Positions 12,340-24,602 of a DNA stretch of 64,000 nucleotides are shown one piece after another. Source of the stretch: Siderastrea siderea. Taxonomy: Eukaryota > Cnidaria > Anthozoa > Scleractinia > Rhizangiidae. The stretch's first letter is position 1. The number at the start of each line of letters is the position of its first letter. The translations under genes were made by a program, and so were the position numbers. The DNA lies in the NCBI GenBank assembly GCA_964030785.1, contig OZ034968.1, positions 27,959,186-28,023,185 of the forward strand, in the 5' to 3' direction. The notes beneath the pieces are model-generated. The model saw nothing but the letters and a program-made list of their open reading frames with translations. It made no database searches and was not told the origin of the DNA.

Positions 12340-13267
12340 AGCAGCAGAAGATCTAGAGTACCTTGGCCACATCAGATTGCGTACCAAAAAAACATTTCAC
12401 CGAGTCTTTTTATCTTTTTATAGGAGGTTTCAAACATGGCCCAATCTACAACAACGTCCGATTTTGAGAAGACCTCCGTCAAAAATCATAAATTTAATGA
12501 TGTGCTACTCATTTCTGTGAGACCTTCTAGACCTTCTAGAGCCTGTAGGATGGCTGCCTTCTAATAAAGAAATGAATTTAAATTTTGAAATTAGTTGAAA
12601 TATGTTTGTGAGGTTTTAAAAAATATCACAAAAATCAGAGAAATTAAGCACATTGTACAGGTTATGTTAACACTAATAATAAGAGATGTTTGACTGCATA
12701 GATTTCAAGCCCTGTTTGAAGGCTCCTAATTTGCTTAAATTACATGTCATCAGATGGACTTTCAACTGCCGAGGTCTACTTTTCATTCAAATTGAATCTG
12801 CAATTCAACCCGGTCCCCTGCTCCACCTCGACATGGGCAAATAACCGTCCCATGGACGAGATCCTGTGGCTGCTGCACAGGTTCCCAAAGCTCAAGTGCA
12901 GACCACTTTAGTGGCAAAAAAAAAAAGGACTGGTATGAAATTTGATCGTTTCAAAGCCTTTCAACCACATTACAGCCAGATTTTAGGTTTCTGTAAACAG
13001 TAACCTTTGATTAGCACACTCAACAAGCATCTTCGTATTACATCAAAACAAAACATAGCCACGCAATGCATGCAGAGCCTATGACGTTTTGTTCCACAAA
13101 ATGGTGAAATTTATGAGGACAACCAATATATGGGTCTTACACCACTGCAGTGCACCTCATCCCCGCCTTTCCCTCCTGGCCTGCGGTTAATGTAACACGT
13201 CTTCGTCAGAGCAAGGAATCAGCATAATCAGATATCATAAAAGGTAACGAGCAGCGTGACTACGTGA

Positions 13268-13311
<44 letters not shown>

Positions 13312-13940
13312 GCGGAATAGTTAATTGAGTGGGGATGTACCGATATAATAATAATAATAATAATAACAATAATAATAATAATCTCTACTGCAGAATGGAT
13401 CAGCTATTCTGCTGATTATAGCGTGACATTAGAATTGCACGTAAAGTAAATAAAGCTCTTCGTTTCCCTTTTCTTCAAAGACAAAATATTCCAAAATGAA
13501 TGAATTTCAAAATTCATTAGTTGTAGGTCTCTATTAGCATTTGGTTTGAGATATTGCGCTCGGTTTGAGATATTTTGAGCGTTGCGTTACATTTCGATGG
13601 TGCAAATTACAAGCACTGAGCTGTCAACACGACCACGACCCACGACCACGACCTATGCAAATTTTGTTCAACATGCTTTGAACTATAAATAATGGTATCT
13701 AAATCTAAAGATAATACTCTAATTCCTTGAGCACCAGTATAACTTGGATTTAATATTGGTTCCATTCAAGTTTTTTCAGTTTTAAGAATAGCTATCAACA
13801 AGCCCCGCGATTTCTGAAGTATTTTATGCTGTTTTACTGTAGACTTTTCACTACCGTTATAAACTTGGGCTTTAAATATTGTTTCTTTCACTGTTTTTAT
13901 TTTAATTAGGTATCAAAGTAACGTTAATTCTATGAAATAT
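12340..13940. other. Non-coding stretch
   Basis: Contains two AAT microsatellites (13271-13311 and 13346-13382) and a short CGACCACGACC tandem run near 13630. No coding exon was recognised. Confidence 0.6.
13271..13382. repeat. Two (AAT)n microsatellites
   Basis: Runs at 13271-13311 and 13346-13382, the second with one AAC interruption. Confidence 0.9.
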
Positions 13941-14277
13941 CTTTGATCGATACATGCGGTAGTGAGAAGGTTTTCATGCGGCCACAACGTTCTGTTCATG
14001 ACAAATCTCAAATTGACAAGTCTGTCTTTTGTTTGCTGCTGTGGAAATCTGTAATTTGGCTAAGTAAACACAGGACTACAACGCGAATAAAATCCTGCCA
14101 GACCTCACGTACACAAAACAGCGCATTTGTGCAAAACACTTCAAAGCCCGGGGGTCGTATGGCTATGTGCCGCTGTCAAGGTAAGGGTTTCAGTGTCCGG
14201 GTGGCACAGCCCCTCCCAACATCTCACAGAGTACCCCCCGGCCTCATAGAAAGACAAACCGCTCGCATAAATGCATT

Positions 14278-14695
14278 CAGGGGCACCCAACGGTTCGTTT
14301 CAGGGAATATCTGTTCGGAAGGCCTAAAATGACCTGAGATATTCGGATTCAGTTGCAGTGAAAGCTAGAGATTTCTTTGGCGAAACATTACCAAGGACTT
14401 TCGTAACAAGAAGACTTATTAGTTCCTATTGTTTTCATAGGGACAAATATGTCGTTTAGATTGCAAAATAAGGTCAGCTGGCATTTTCGGAGAGCCTTCA
14501 GCATCTCGGAAATTCCTTGGATAGGATTCTGTTTCCTAAAATTTTCTGCGGCCTAAATTTTGAGCTAAGAACGCCGAACAGATCAATCTATATTAGCTTT
14601 CACAAATATGCCTTTAAAAAGTTCTGACACAATCTAAGAAAGCTGAAAATGATATTTCAGGCATTTTGTTAAAAATTTCTCGTTGGGTGCCCCTG
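14278..14695. mobile_element. hAT-like MITE with perfect 15-bp TIRs
   Basis: The ends are CAGGGGCACCCAACG and its exact complement. The flanking direct repeat is TGCATT (14272-14277 and 14696-14701), six bases. CAGGG-type ends are typical of hAT elements, although hAT duplications are usually eight bases. No coding capacity in 418 bases. Confidence 0.7.
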
Positions 14696-14736
14696 TGCAT
14701 TTGCCGTTGATTTTCTAGGTTACAGCAGTAGCCATA

Positions 14737-14758
14737 TGACGTCACTAACGTGACGTCA
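14737..14758. promoter_or_regulatory. Paired CRE sites
   Basis: Two perfect TGACGTCA octamers (14737-14744 and 14751-14758), six bases apart. This is the CREB/ATF consensus. No gene start was found beside them, so function is not shown. Confidence 0.45.
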
Positions 14759-14789
14759 TTGGCTAAAAATGAAAATGTCTCTTCTTATC

Positions 14790-14900
14790 TCTTCTAGGTG
14801 GTCAACCACATAGCATATGTAGAAGGGGGTTTAATTTCATTTAAACAGGTCTTTCCAAGGTCATTTTGGTGGCAAAAAGCAAGATTCTTACAATTCTAGG
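14790..14900. repeat. Right arm of a long-spaced inverted repeat
   Basis: Complement of 11895-12000, including GTGGTCAACCACATA and CATTTTGGTGGC. Confidence 0.5.
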
Positions 14901-15484
14901 GAACAACTTGATTTGAAAAAAAGAGAAAGTAAAAGTTTCAACACAAGATCAAATCTAGCCTCAATCCACTCAAGTGCCAGGTCAGTAAGCACACACCTGT
15001 AACAATCATGCACTTGATGCTGATTAGTACAGGTGCGAGTCTAGAAAAAGAAGAAACCTCCCTGAACATGAACACTGTTAATTATAAACTTAAGATAAAT
15101 GCACAATTCAACAATAATTTATCAAGTATTACCAAAGGCCCATTTCCCCCACAGGCACCAAAGGGAAATTAAAATACATACCTGAGCAGCTCCACTAAAC
15201 ATAGCTCCAAGTGACAATGGATATTTACCAACAAGAAAAGATTATGGCAAGGGATAAGAAAACTATATCAAAGAAGGGAGAACAGGCTCCAATAGTGTAT
15301 CATGAAATAAATTACTTTTGACATCATTTACTAAGACTTAATTCAAACAAGGAGTTGCAAGAAAAGTTTCATGAATACAATTATTTAGAGACGTTATCAA
15401 ATGGTGACTGATTCATTTGAATTTTATACATCAGGTGACCGCTACATATAAGAATCTCCACAATGTCTAGGTGTACATTACTTT

Positions 15485-16136
15485 AAAATGAACCTGTATT
15501 CAGTGGACACCCCCATTAAGCAGACACAGACTTCAAGCCATTTCGTTACGAGATACCTGCATTAAGCAGACACTTCAAGTGTTTCCAGAAAGTATTTTTA
15601 TGCCATTATGGCATTGCTATCTGCTGCAAAGAGCATTTAGTAAATAAATTCTATCCATTATGGCCAGTTGCACAAGGTTTATGATAAAGCATATCAAGTA
15701 TGTCTTCACTCTGGGCTTGTCACCTTGTCGTGGTGGTGAAGCTTGCGCGTCTTGATGATCCCAAGAGCTATGCCGGCTGGGGCTGTGGCCCCTGGTAGGT
15801 TCAACCATGCCGGATTGGTCAAAGGGGAGGGACCTGACAAAGGACAGCCCCTGGCCCTCCAGGTTGGAGGTTGGGTGTGGGGCTAATGACCCCACCCCAT
15901 AAAAAACTCAGTGATTACAGAAACCCCTAAAAAAGGGGTCTTATGGGCCACATGGCGTAAAGAGGCCTAAGTAAGTAAGTAAGTATATCAAGTATGTAGG
16001 TACATAAAGGTGGGGATATTAGAGATCAATAATTAACTATTGCTTTGCTATTTATCCCAACTGTATTTAGAGGACATTCTGTATTAAGTGGACACTAGTG
16101 AGGGACCCTTGTCTGCTTAATACAGGTTTCACTGTA
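15485..16136. mobile_element. Mariner-type MITE with nested retroelement piece
   Basis: The left end contains ACCTGTATTCAGTGGACAC. The right end is the complement of a near match (TGAAACCTGTATTAAGCAGAC). Inner GTGGACAC blocks are also inverted. The element is split by the (AAGT)n-tailed fragment at 15700-15990. Target duplication not resolved. Confidence 0.55.
15700..15990 (+). mobile_element. RTE-like non-LTR or SINE fragment with AAGT tail
   Basis: About 285 GC-richer bases ending in AAGAGGCCTAAGTAAGTAAG. This resembles a repeat widespread in marine invertebrates whose 3' end carries an (AAGT)n tail. The assignment rests on my memory of that repeat. No reverse transcriptase frame is present. 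Confidence 0.45.
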
Positions 16137-16482
16137 CATTAATGAACACATTTATGGCATGCACACACTTTGGCAAGACAACATTATAAAAATATATTGC
16201 ATCTGTTGTCCATTTTCTAAAGTTCAACATATATTACAGTCACATATTTCCCAAGGTAATGAAGGGAAAGGCATCCCTAGCACTAGGGTTCCTAGCTGCC
16301 TTGTAGACATGACATGTAAAAAAAGATGAAACATGTGCATGAGAGCTAGGGTAACCCTTTTGCTAGGGTTTCCAAGTTTCCCTACCTCCTTGTAAACAGG
16401 CCCTAAGCTATAATATTATTGTTCGGGTCACCATAAAAAGGCATTCACAAAAACCACCACACCGCTTTTCAAAAAACCTTAA

Positions 16483-16835
16483 AGTGATACTGTCACCAAT
16501 TTTTAGGGAAACTTTAAAAAACTAAAAGACATATTCTAATCAGACGAACCCAAAAATACTGGTTTGGTTTCGTTTAAAACTACTCTACCAGTTCTCTGAG
16601 ACTTGTCTGACTATAATTAAGTGTGTTTGGCTGTGGATCGCTAGGATGCGAATGGTTGAAACTTATGGTAAAATTGCCTGCAGTAACTGACTATGGTTTG
16701 TTCTCCCTTTGAGAAATCATTTGATTTCCTTCTCTTAACATTCTAGGAGTATTCTGTGTACATGAAAAGGCATTTAATTTAAATTTCAGCACATTTTTTA
16801 CCCCAAAACGTAAAAATCCACGTGACAGTGCCCCT
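16483..16835. mobile_element. TTAA-flanked MITE (piggyBac-like)
   Basis: TTAA lies at both borders (16479-16482 and 16836-16839). The ends match as AGTGATACTGTCAC and the complement of AGGGGCACTGTCAC. TTAA duplication is the piggyBac hallmark. 353 bases without coding capacity. Confidence 0.65.
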
Positions 16836-16839
16836 TTAA

Positions 16840-18965
16840 CTGAACAGATTAAATACTGCCTATAAAAGCAACAGATCTACAAATACCCCGAATCTTAACC
16901 AGGCCCGTAGCAGGGGGAGGGGCAGGGGGCTCAGGCCCTCCCCCCTCCCAGAATTTTTGGAAGTTAAAAAACATTACAATTAATGACTGCCAAAAAATAT
17001 ACAACTAAAACAAGTTAATGTGCAACAATTAGTCTTGAATGTCGATTCTAAAAGTGCCTTTTATAATTTCACAACCTTTAACAGGGTTTGACATCTGTTG
17101 AGTCATTAGCCACTGGGCAAGTGGGCTTCCAAAATCCACTAGCCCACCACACATTTCAGTTGCCCAGGTTCCTTACCAATGTCTTTTGCCACCCATATCA
17201 CCTTGACCCTGGCAGTATAGCTTAAGACTGTGAAGGACCTTAATAGCTAAACCTTTAATAGGAAAGCGATTGCTGTGTATTTGCTGCAAGCTAAAATTAA
17301 GCCCATTGTTGTAAAGCAAGTCTAAGGAACAAAATTATATTTATCTGACCAATCGAGTGACAAACGTTACATATTAAACATTTACGAGAGTTAGGTAAAA
17401 CAAGTCCGAAATTCGTAGCTAATAGCTGTCAAAATGTTTGAATTTTAACAAACCTTGTAACTTTAAGGGTACTTTTGTAAACCTGATGCTATAAATCTGG
17501 TGGATGTTACCAACAACTTTGTCGGCAAAAAAGCAAACAGGAAGCAGATTTTTGACAAATTTCCAATGAACGATGCTCCCATAAGGGTCCTTTCTAACGA
17601 AATTGACAAACTGTCTTATCGTGAACAGTGTTAGTATCTATCTGACAGGAATTTTTGTATACCATATGACCTATTTGTTAATGTTTGCATTTTGCCGGGG
17701 GGGGGGCTTTAACTAGGCCAATTTGCTCGCCCCCCCCCCCCCCGTTATTTCAGCCTTGCTAGTCCAGCCTGCTAACTATAGCACTAATTACATGTAAGTA
17801 CAACAAAGGCCATATACAATGTAATTCACTGTTGATCATGAATGAAAATTGATCTTGAGATTGCTATTCAACACTAATCAATGAAATTAGTTGATAATAT
17901 TGGATTACCTTGAGCTTGATTACCCGCGATATTCTGGATATCACAAAAACCCAATCTAATGTTCTTTCATTCAGATTGTTTTAAAGAAAATAACAACAAA
18001 CACACTGCTTAATATTTGTGCTTCCAAATGGAAAGATTTCAAAGACACCAAAAATACAAAAAGATCCACCACAGTACATGTACAAAGCAAAGGAAGCAAA
18101 GCAACTCTTTCAAGATCGAGTACCTTAGGGAAAAAAATTCAGGAACTGGAAGATTGACAAGAAAGAGTTGACCTACAAATTGACTTGCCATGTTTTCCTA
18201 ATTGGCAGTGCACAAAGCTGCCACTTGCCACCCGTGAACTTATTTGACATTGCTCTTGGAAATTATGCATTGCATGCATAACCTACAGATTATTTACTAA
18301 TCAGCTAGCAGAATAGTGAACAATATAAATCTGTAAGGTGCACTGATTTTAAGAATATTAGCCCTAGGCTTTCAGCCAACAAGAAGGCAGATAGTAGCCA
18401 CAATGTATGGCAATCGATGATTAATCGACAATCATAGAAAACTGCTCTGAATCTTAATTACATAGATCATCATCGATATCGCTTGCCATCAATTTCTTCA
18501 ACTCACATCAAATTCCATCAAGAGAAAGTTGATATCCCCATTAGCCCTTATTTGATTTTGTCCTAATGTGCTCAGGAGTTGTCATAATAATCAGATAGGA
18601 GTTCGTATCTGTTTACTGTTCAAGTATGAGCGTCGATCTTATTAAGCAAAGTGGGATCAAGAACAAGCTAGCAAACACTTTTACAGGTGCATCCCTTTAC
18701 AAATTTCAACAGAGGTCATTTTGGTCATTTAGTGGGGCTGTGCGCATCTGCAGCTTGTGACGTAGTTCCTTCAATCCTTAATGTAAATCTCTAATGGATA
18801 TCTCATGCTATCTGATCTGAACCCTATAAACCTCTACCTCACCCAATAACTCCAAGTCCTCCCCAACCCCCACCCCAACAAAAATTAATTACTCTTTTAG
18901 TTATTCGCATAAAACTCAAGGTTTTGATTGACTGGAAATTGTGCGGTCGAATTGCGATGTTTTTT
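16840..18965. other. Non-coding stretch
   Basis: No recognisable exon. A GC-rich patch lies at 16905-16960, and a G-run/C-run pair at 17691-17745 could fold. The rest is AT-rich DNA. Confidence 0.55.
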
Positions 18966-18970
18966 AATTA

Positions 18971-20168
18971 CAATAGTTATTTCTCCTGAAGTGACCATAG
19001 AACGAAGCCAGACTGACAGAGTGAAATTCAAGGGGAAAAGTTATTAATATGTACTTAAGCATTGTGATTTACGGCGATTCTATACTGTCCACATTAAAGA
19101 ACATTACACGACACAACACGACATGTCTTGAATTCACAGAAATGAAATCTAATTTTACGGAAAATCATCTCTTGAAATATTTAAACAACATCAAGTTTTA
19201 TGTGGCGTTTTTCTGCAAAAGCTGCTTAGCTAGAGAAGTATTATCGCTATCAGTATAAAGCTAATGTTTCCCAGGACGTGACTCGACATATTATTTACTC
19301 GATTGGGCCATAAGAGGTAAGACTCATAAGAAGAAAGCAAACAATCACTGCAAACTTACCACTCGTTTTCCAGTGGACCTATTCATCTTGCTGTCAGTGT
19401 TTCTTGTTTCGGTTCTGTCGATTCAGCGAAGTTTGTTCCTGGTGCAAGAAGCTAACCGGGGTAGACTAAGTACCGCTATAGCAATATCCGGTTTTTGCGT
19501 GACTTAGAGTGACTCCATCAGTGCTTCAGTGTCACATTGTCGGACACAAAGTCGAACACAAAGTCTAAATCGTCAATCTCTTCCAGTTCTGTTTTAAGGT
19601 CTATCACGCGATATCCCAATATGTCTATAGAGTACAGTGGCGTCACATTATCCGAACCTCTGCCCTTACTCTGGCTATTAGAAATTCCACCGTGACCATT
19701 CCACATCGACCGTCACGCGATTTACATTGCGTGTGTGGTAAAATAAAGCCGAGGATAAAGTTTCACTAGAGACGTAAGATATATTATTTCGCAATTGACG
19801 CTTTATTCGGTCACGTTCATCAACAAGATTGACTTGAACGGTGAAATTAGCCGGAATTACGGTCCTATGTACCCTACATGTGACTGTTGACGAAGAAAAT
19901 GTGCAAAAGTTACTTGGGGGTTCTAAAACATTGACGGAAGAACATTGACATTGTCACGCCGGTTTTGGCGTGACTTCTGTATTTCTGAGGCTCTCTTCTT
20001 ATCAGCGAATGGCCAGTACAAACCATGAATAATAATAATATCATGCCTGTGGATGTCAAATGACGGCGCCTTTGCCTTTGAAGTTTCCTTGAATCCCTCG
20101 AAGGCGATGAATGATTCCACGGAAGGACAATTGGTAAGTTTTAGGTCTTTTCTAAATACACTCTTTTT
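18971..20168 (+). repeat. Segmental repeat, copy 2 (first block)
   Basis: Matches 1-1035, then jumps to sequence matching 1829-1960, so about 790 bases are missing relative to copy 1. It ends at ACACTC and a T run. The alignment to copy 1 resumes only at 30596, after a 10.4 kb insertion. Confidence 0.85.
19953..19974. repeat. Perfect short hairpin
   Basis: GTCACGCC, six-base loop, GGCGTGAC. The same hairpin is at 52991-53012 in the inverted copy. Copy 1 (about 965-985) lacks it. Confidence 0.7.
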
Positions 20169-20221
20169 TTGCGTTCGACGGTAGGAGAACGCAACCCTAA
20201 TCCCGGCCGGAGTTAAATCGA

Positions 20222-20400
20222 GATCTTCTCTGTAGTGGATGGAAGGTGGGTGGATGGACGATGGATGGAGGGGAGAGGAACAGGCAGTTAAATAACTCAT
20301 CTCCCTATTTTTTCCCTCATTTTTCTCCCACCTCCCTAATTTTTTCGGCTATTTCTCCCTCCTCCCTAATTTTTCTTTTCCTCCCTGATCAACGCTTTTA
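20222..20400. repeat. CTCCCT-rich minisatellite-like repeat, copy 1
   Basis: Irregular iterations of CTCCCTAATTTTT with TTTCTCCCTCCTCCC. A second copy lies at 22900-23045. Both have a GGATGGACG-type block nearby, so they are probably non-autonomous element fragments. Confidence 0.5.
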
Positions 20401-20539
20401 AAGCGTTTAAATTCCCTACAACTACAGCAAGGTTACCGTTACTGAAAAGCTTTCGAGCCCTCAAAAGCTCTGATTACGGTTAACGTAGAGACATATTTCT
20501 TATTTAGTATAGTTCACTTACAGTCTTACCAAAAAAACA

Positions 20540-21260
20540 GCAATGCTTTCTTTATAAAAAGTCATGGTACCTGGCAGGTGCTCTGACCTGCCTGCTGGAA
20601 CGCATAAGTGCGAATATATTACTGCGGCCAATTTTTTTTTCTGCCAATCTCCATTATTCAAAGCTTCTTGAACTTCAATTTCCTGAGGAACAAGTCCACT
20701 AATATACTGTCGGAAAGTTTGCAGCTCCTCAAACTCGTCTTTACTCAGTGCAATGCCTCCACCCGACCACAGCCTCTATGGGACAGTGAAGTTCAACGCC
20801 AGTGGCCATAACCTGATGTGTCCAGGCTTATTGCAGGCGTGTTTGTATATTTAGCTGAAATGCAGGTTGTTGTCTCTGCCTGGAGTAAACATTTCTGCAC
20901 TTACAGCTGATTTGGCATCTGAAACATCTTCCACCTTGCAACTGTAAGGGTTTCGTTTTCTTTGGTGTTTCTGTGGAAGACGGACCAACGGTGCCTTACA
21001 GAAAAGAACTTTCCTTTGTGGAGCAGTAGAAACATGCTCACCGCTAAGAAAGCAAGAAAAGTCGAAATCCACACTTTTAGGTGGCTCCACTTCACACAAA
21101 GCAATGAGTAACGTAGAAACAAATTGTGCTTTGTAGTTTTGCTGAGCACCTTGGCAACTCTAACTGCCTCAAACCACTTCTTCCTGTAGTCGTGAAGCTT
21201 GGCAATGTCACGAGAGGGTTATTAAAACGGCACATGTCTAATGACTTGCGAACGTCAAGC
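20540..21260 (-). pseudogene. Decayed coding remnant, family unknown
   Basis: On the minus strand, about 20820-20530 reads as a protein-like frame (for example GIALSKDEFEELQTFRQYIS and VPQEIEVQEALNNGDWQKKK) with one upstream stop. Further upstream, 21220-20850 holds short frames that look coding but are broken by frameshifts. It lies in the block inserted into segment copy 2, so it is probably transposon-derived. I cannot name the family. Confidence 0.3.
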
Positions 21261-21677
21261 TTTCACACTGAGATGAATCTCTGGAATGTAACCATTCGAA
21301 ATCTTTTTGGGAATTTTGGTCTCTTTTCTCCAGTACTTTAAGTTTGCAATTTAATAATAATGTTTTGTTTGTGATTGAACCGGAAATATTTGTTTGCTTG
21401 CAGGGACTTAATTTTGTTTTTAGAAAGGCAGTTTGGTAGGTCAACTGAAATTTTTCAATTTTGACGCTTTTGCCAATCGCTACGCCAAGGTAGTGTAACA
21501 TGTGCTCAGCTGGCTGCAGAAAGATGTCGAAATAAGCACCTTTATTTTAAGGGTTCCTAAATTTTAAACATTGTTGCTTTTAGTTCAGTTGCTTCTGTAG
21601 TAGAGGTTTTCTGTTTTTCCTTGGGTTTTAAATGTTGCGCGTGTTGTGGGTCCGTTACTAAAGCGCGGAAAAAAATA

Positions 21678-22220
21678 CCGTATTTTCTCGATTAAACGCC
21701 GGGCCTCGAATAAACGCTGGGTTCAAATAAACGCCGGGTCAACACGGTCAAATTTAAAATAAACGCCCCCGGCGTTTATTCGATACACCGGCGTGTATTT
21801 GAGGTCCGGCGTTTATTTGAAATCGAACCTTTATTTCACTGACTCTCATCGAAAGTTAGTTATAGCAATTCTAAAAGGGTTTAAGAGCCACTACAGTACT
21901 ACAGCTCAATTCATTGCACTCATTCCAACTAAGCGAAGTTGACGTAATGTACTCTACACGCTATTGAGCACTCGATTCCCCCGCCTTGTTTTGAATTTTA
22001 TCGACTACATTCCCGTTTTACTTATGTTGTGTTGTATTTCGCTGTAATTTTTGTGAACTTAAAGTATTTAAGACCAGAGATAAAGGCTATAACGAATGAT
22101 GAAAAATACCTCAGTTTAATAAGCGCCGGGCGCCAAATAAACGCCGGGTTCAAATAAACGCCGGGTCTACGAGGTCTAGTTTTAAATAAACACCCCCGGC
22201 GTTTAATTGAGAAAATACGG
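21678..22220. mobile_element. Mariner-type MITE with AAACGCCGGG arrays
   Basis: TA flanks (21676-21677 and 22221-22222) enclose CCGTATTTTCTCGATTAAAC and the near-complement ending GAGAAAATACGG. Both subterminal regions carry several AAATAAACGCCGGG units and their complements. 543 bases, non-coding. Confidence 0.7.
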
Positions 22221-22283
22221 TACTGCCATCACGAGACCTGACAGGCTCGAAACAGGGTACCGAGCTGACCTCTCTCGACATAA

Positions 22284-22760
22284 TGTACCGGTCAAATTGA
22301 AACTTCAACATTCCCCCCCCCCCGGGCATACCCCGGGCATTTGACTTTGCGTTGTGCCCAGGAAGGGGGGAATTTGAACGTTGCCTTGGAAGGGTGGGGA
22401 ATTTGAACCAGATTTATCACTTGTTCTGGCCTAATACTCCCGTGAGTTTTTCCGGTTTTTGCAAGGTTTGACGAACTTACAAGATAGAATTTCGCCTTTG
22501 TTGTAAATAACTCTTTCAAAAGGGTCTTCAAAAGAAGTTTGAAGGTGTCATCACGGCATATCTCTCTGAAAAGTGTGAACAGTGTTTGATTGAAGACGAA
22601 ATCTGTCTTTGAGGAGAGGTATATCATTACTAGTTGGTGGGCATTTGAACGGCTTTTTTGCCCCGAGGAGAGGGAATTTGAACAAGCCAATCTTCGAAAG
22701 TTCAAATGCCCGCGAGGTTGCCCCCGGGGGGGATGTTGAAGCTTCAATTTGACTGGTACA
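22284..22760. mobile_element. Foldback MITE, TAA target duplication
   Basis: The ends are TGTACCGGTCAAATTGAA and the complement of TGTACCAGTCAAATTGAA, with TAA on both sides. Just inside lies a C-run and CCCGGGCATACCCCGGG on the left, with its GC-rich counterpart on the right. Several GAATTTGAAC units lie within. Related in sequence to the larger foldback at 23124-24602. Confidence 0.65.
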
Positions 22761-22899
22761 TAACTGTCCGGCTTTTCTCGACCAGATCCGACCACTCAAC
22801 CCCAAATCACCTTTCTGGGCACAAACTGTGTTTGTTTTTGCTGCGACTTAAATACTACAAACAAAGGGAAATGTCTAAAAAAATTATAACTAACTTTAA

Positions 22900-23045
22900 A
22901 AAGATGATATTCTCCCTTCTCCCTTTCCATGCTGGCTCTCCCTTCTCCCTATTTTTCAAAGTCGTTTCTCCCGTCTCCCTAATTTTTTCAGGCCGTTTCT
23001 CCCTCCTCCCTAAACCGTTCCTCTCCCCTCTGGATGGACGGACAC
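22900..23045. repeat. CTCCCT-rich minisatellite-like repeat, copy 2
   Basis: Iterated TCTCCCTTCTCCCT and CTCCCTAATTTTTTCAGG, ending in CCTCTCCCCTCTGGATGG. Counterpart of 20222-20400. Confidence 0.5.
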
Positions 23046-23123
23046 CAATTTAGCCCCCCCGAAAATTTTTGCAGGGGCATAACCTCGGCCGGGAACTGGT
23101 GTATACTTTGACTCGCTTTCATC

Positions 23124-24602
23124 ACAGGTACCCCAAGCTCTATGGGAGATATATAGACCGTGTGAACTTTGTTCTGCGTTGTGTGAGTGTTGTAATATGA
23201 GCGTAACGGCGGCCGTTGCGTAACAGCGAAATTATAAGGATTTGTATGGGAAAAAACGATTCCGACTTTAATTTAAAAATGCGAACGTGTTTTGAATAAA
23301 AAAAAACCCTACCTGAAGTCCTCTGTCTGTTGTTCTTTCTCCTATGTGGTTTTTGGAGCGATTTAGCGCGATTCCAGTGAGTTTTAGCTCTACTGGATAT
23401 ATAGAGAGAAAGGCAGTAGAACTAATGCATGGTTCAATTCTACCTGTTACCATCCCCCCCCCGGGCATACCCCCGGGGATTTGCAATTTTTTTCTCACTT
23501 GGCGGTCTATTCCCCACCCCCGGGCACGCAGAAAGAGACAATTCCCCACCCCCGGGACTCCTCATCGACCACCAATACGTTGTTTTGTAGCAAAACCAGA
23601 CGTTTTGGCAAGAACTTCAACTATTTTTTAGAGTTTATTGAACGAAGGACACTATATAACAAAAACATGAACACTATATTTGAAAAAGAAAACTGAAGAA
23701 AAAGCTCTAACCGCACTGGCATACGGCTAGCAAGTAAAGAAATGTTCTTTGCCACGTGTTTTATTCTAAATCTAGCGCATACGCACAAGAGGCCCGTGAA
23801 CAAACTGATGGCAGCATTTTACCGAGGGGCTTTCTTAGCTTGTTTCATAAGAACACTGGACTGAGATCTCTGTTTAATATTAAGCCGTGCGTCCGTTTTT
23901 ATATTAAGTCTATTTTATAAGTCGTCTTACATTTTTATACATAAATACGCTGAACAAATATTTCTTTGTTTGTTACGAACGCCATCCATCCGCGCATCAA
24001 TGCGGGCACATTCGTTTAACAATTTATAATAATAAAGGTACCTTCGAATACAAATTTTAATTTTGAGAGTTTATTCTTCTTTAAACAGTCTGCTACAAAT
24101 TCTAGAGATTTTCCCCGGGAATAGGCAGTCTTCTCCGCGCGGTCCGGCGCCATCGTGTCAACCGAGAAGTGACGTACTTTACAAGAACAGCAAGAAGGTT
24201 TCTTTTTTTAATTTGCCCCGCCCCCCTCCCCCCGGGACAAGACCGCTTCAAACAATTCCCCACCCCCGGGCCTGAAGGGCTGGACTTGTCCCCGGGGTTG
24301 CCCGGGGGGGGATGGTAACACGTAAAATTGAACCATGCATAAAACTCACTGGAATCGCGCTAAATCGCTCCAAAAACCACATAGGAGAAAGAACAACAGA
24401 CAGAGGACTTCAGGTAGGGTTTTTTTAAATTAAAAACACGTTCGCGTTTTTAAATTAAAGTCGGAATCGTTTTTTCCCATACAAATCCTTATAATTTCGC
24501 TGTTACGCAACGGCCGCCGTTACGCTCATATTACAACACTCACACAGCGCAGAACAAAGGTCACACGGTCTATATATCTCCCATAGCGCTTGGGGTACAT
24601 GT
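23124..24602. mobile_element. 1.5-kb foldback element
   Basis: The arms (23124-23460 and 24300-24602) are near-perfect inverted copies of about 300 bases, including GCGTAACGGCGGCCGTTGCG, TTTGTATGGGAAAAAACGAT and GGTTTTTGGAGCGATTTAGC. Within them lie C-runs with CCCGGGCATACCCCCGGG and several AATTCCCCACCCCCGGG units. The 840-base loop has no convincing gene. A diverged relative of one arm is at about 41700-41960. Confidence 0.75.

Noticed and set aside
13943..14332. 129-codon plus-strand frame
   Set aside because: Its end lies inside the hAT-like MITE at 14278-14695 and its start is not ATG. No domain.
15617..15895. 92-codon minus-strand frame
   Set aside because: Lies within and across the AAGT-tailed repeat, Pro/Ser-rich, no protein-like pattern.
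22292..23053. Several ORFs of 80-167 codons on both strands
   Set aside because: Produced by GC-rich foldback and CTCCCT repeats. Low-complexity composition.
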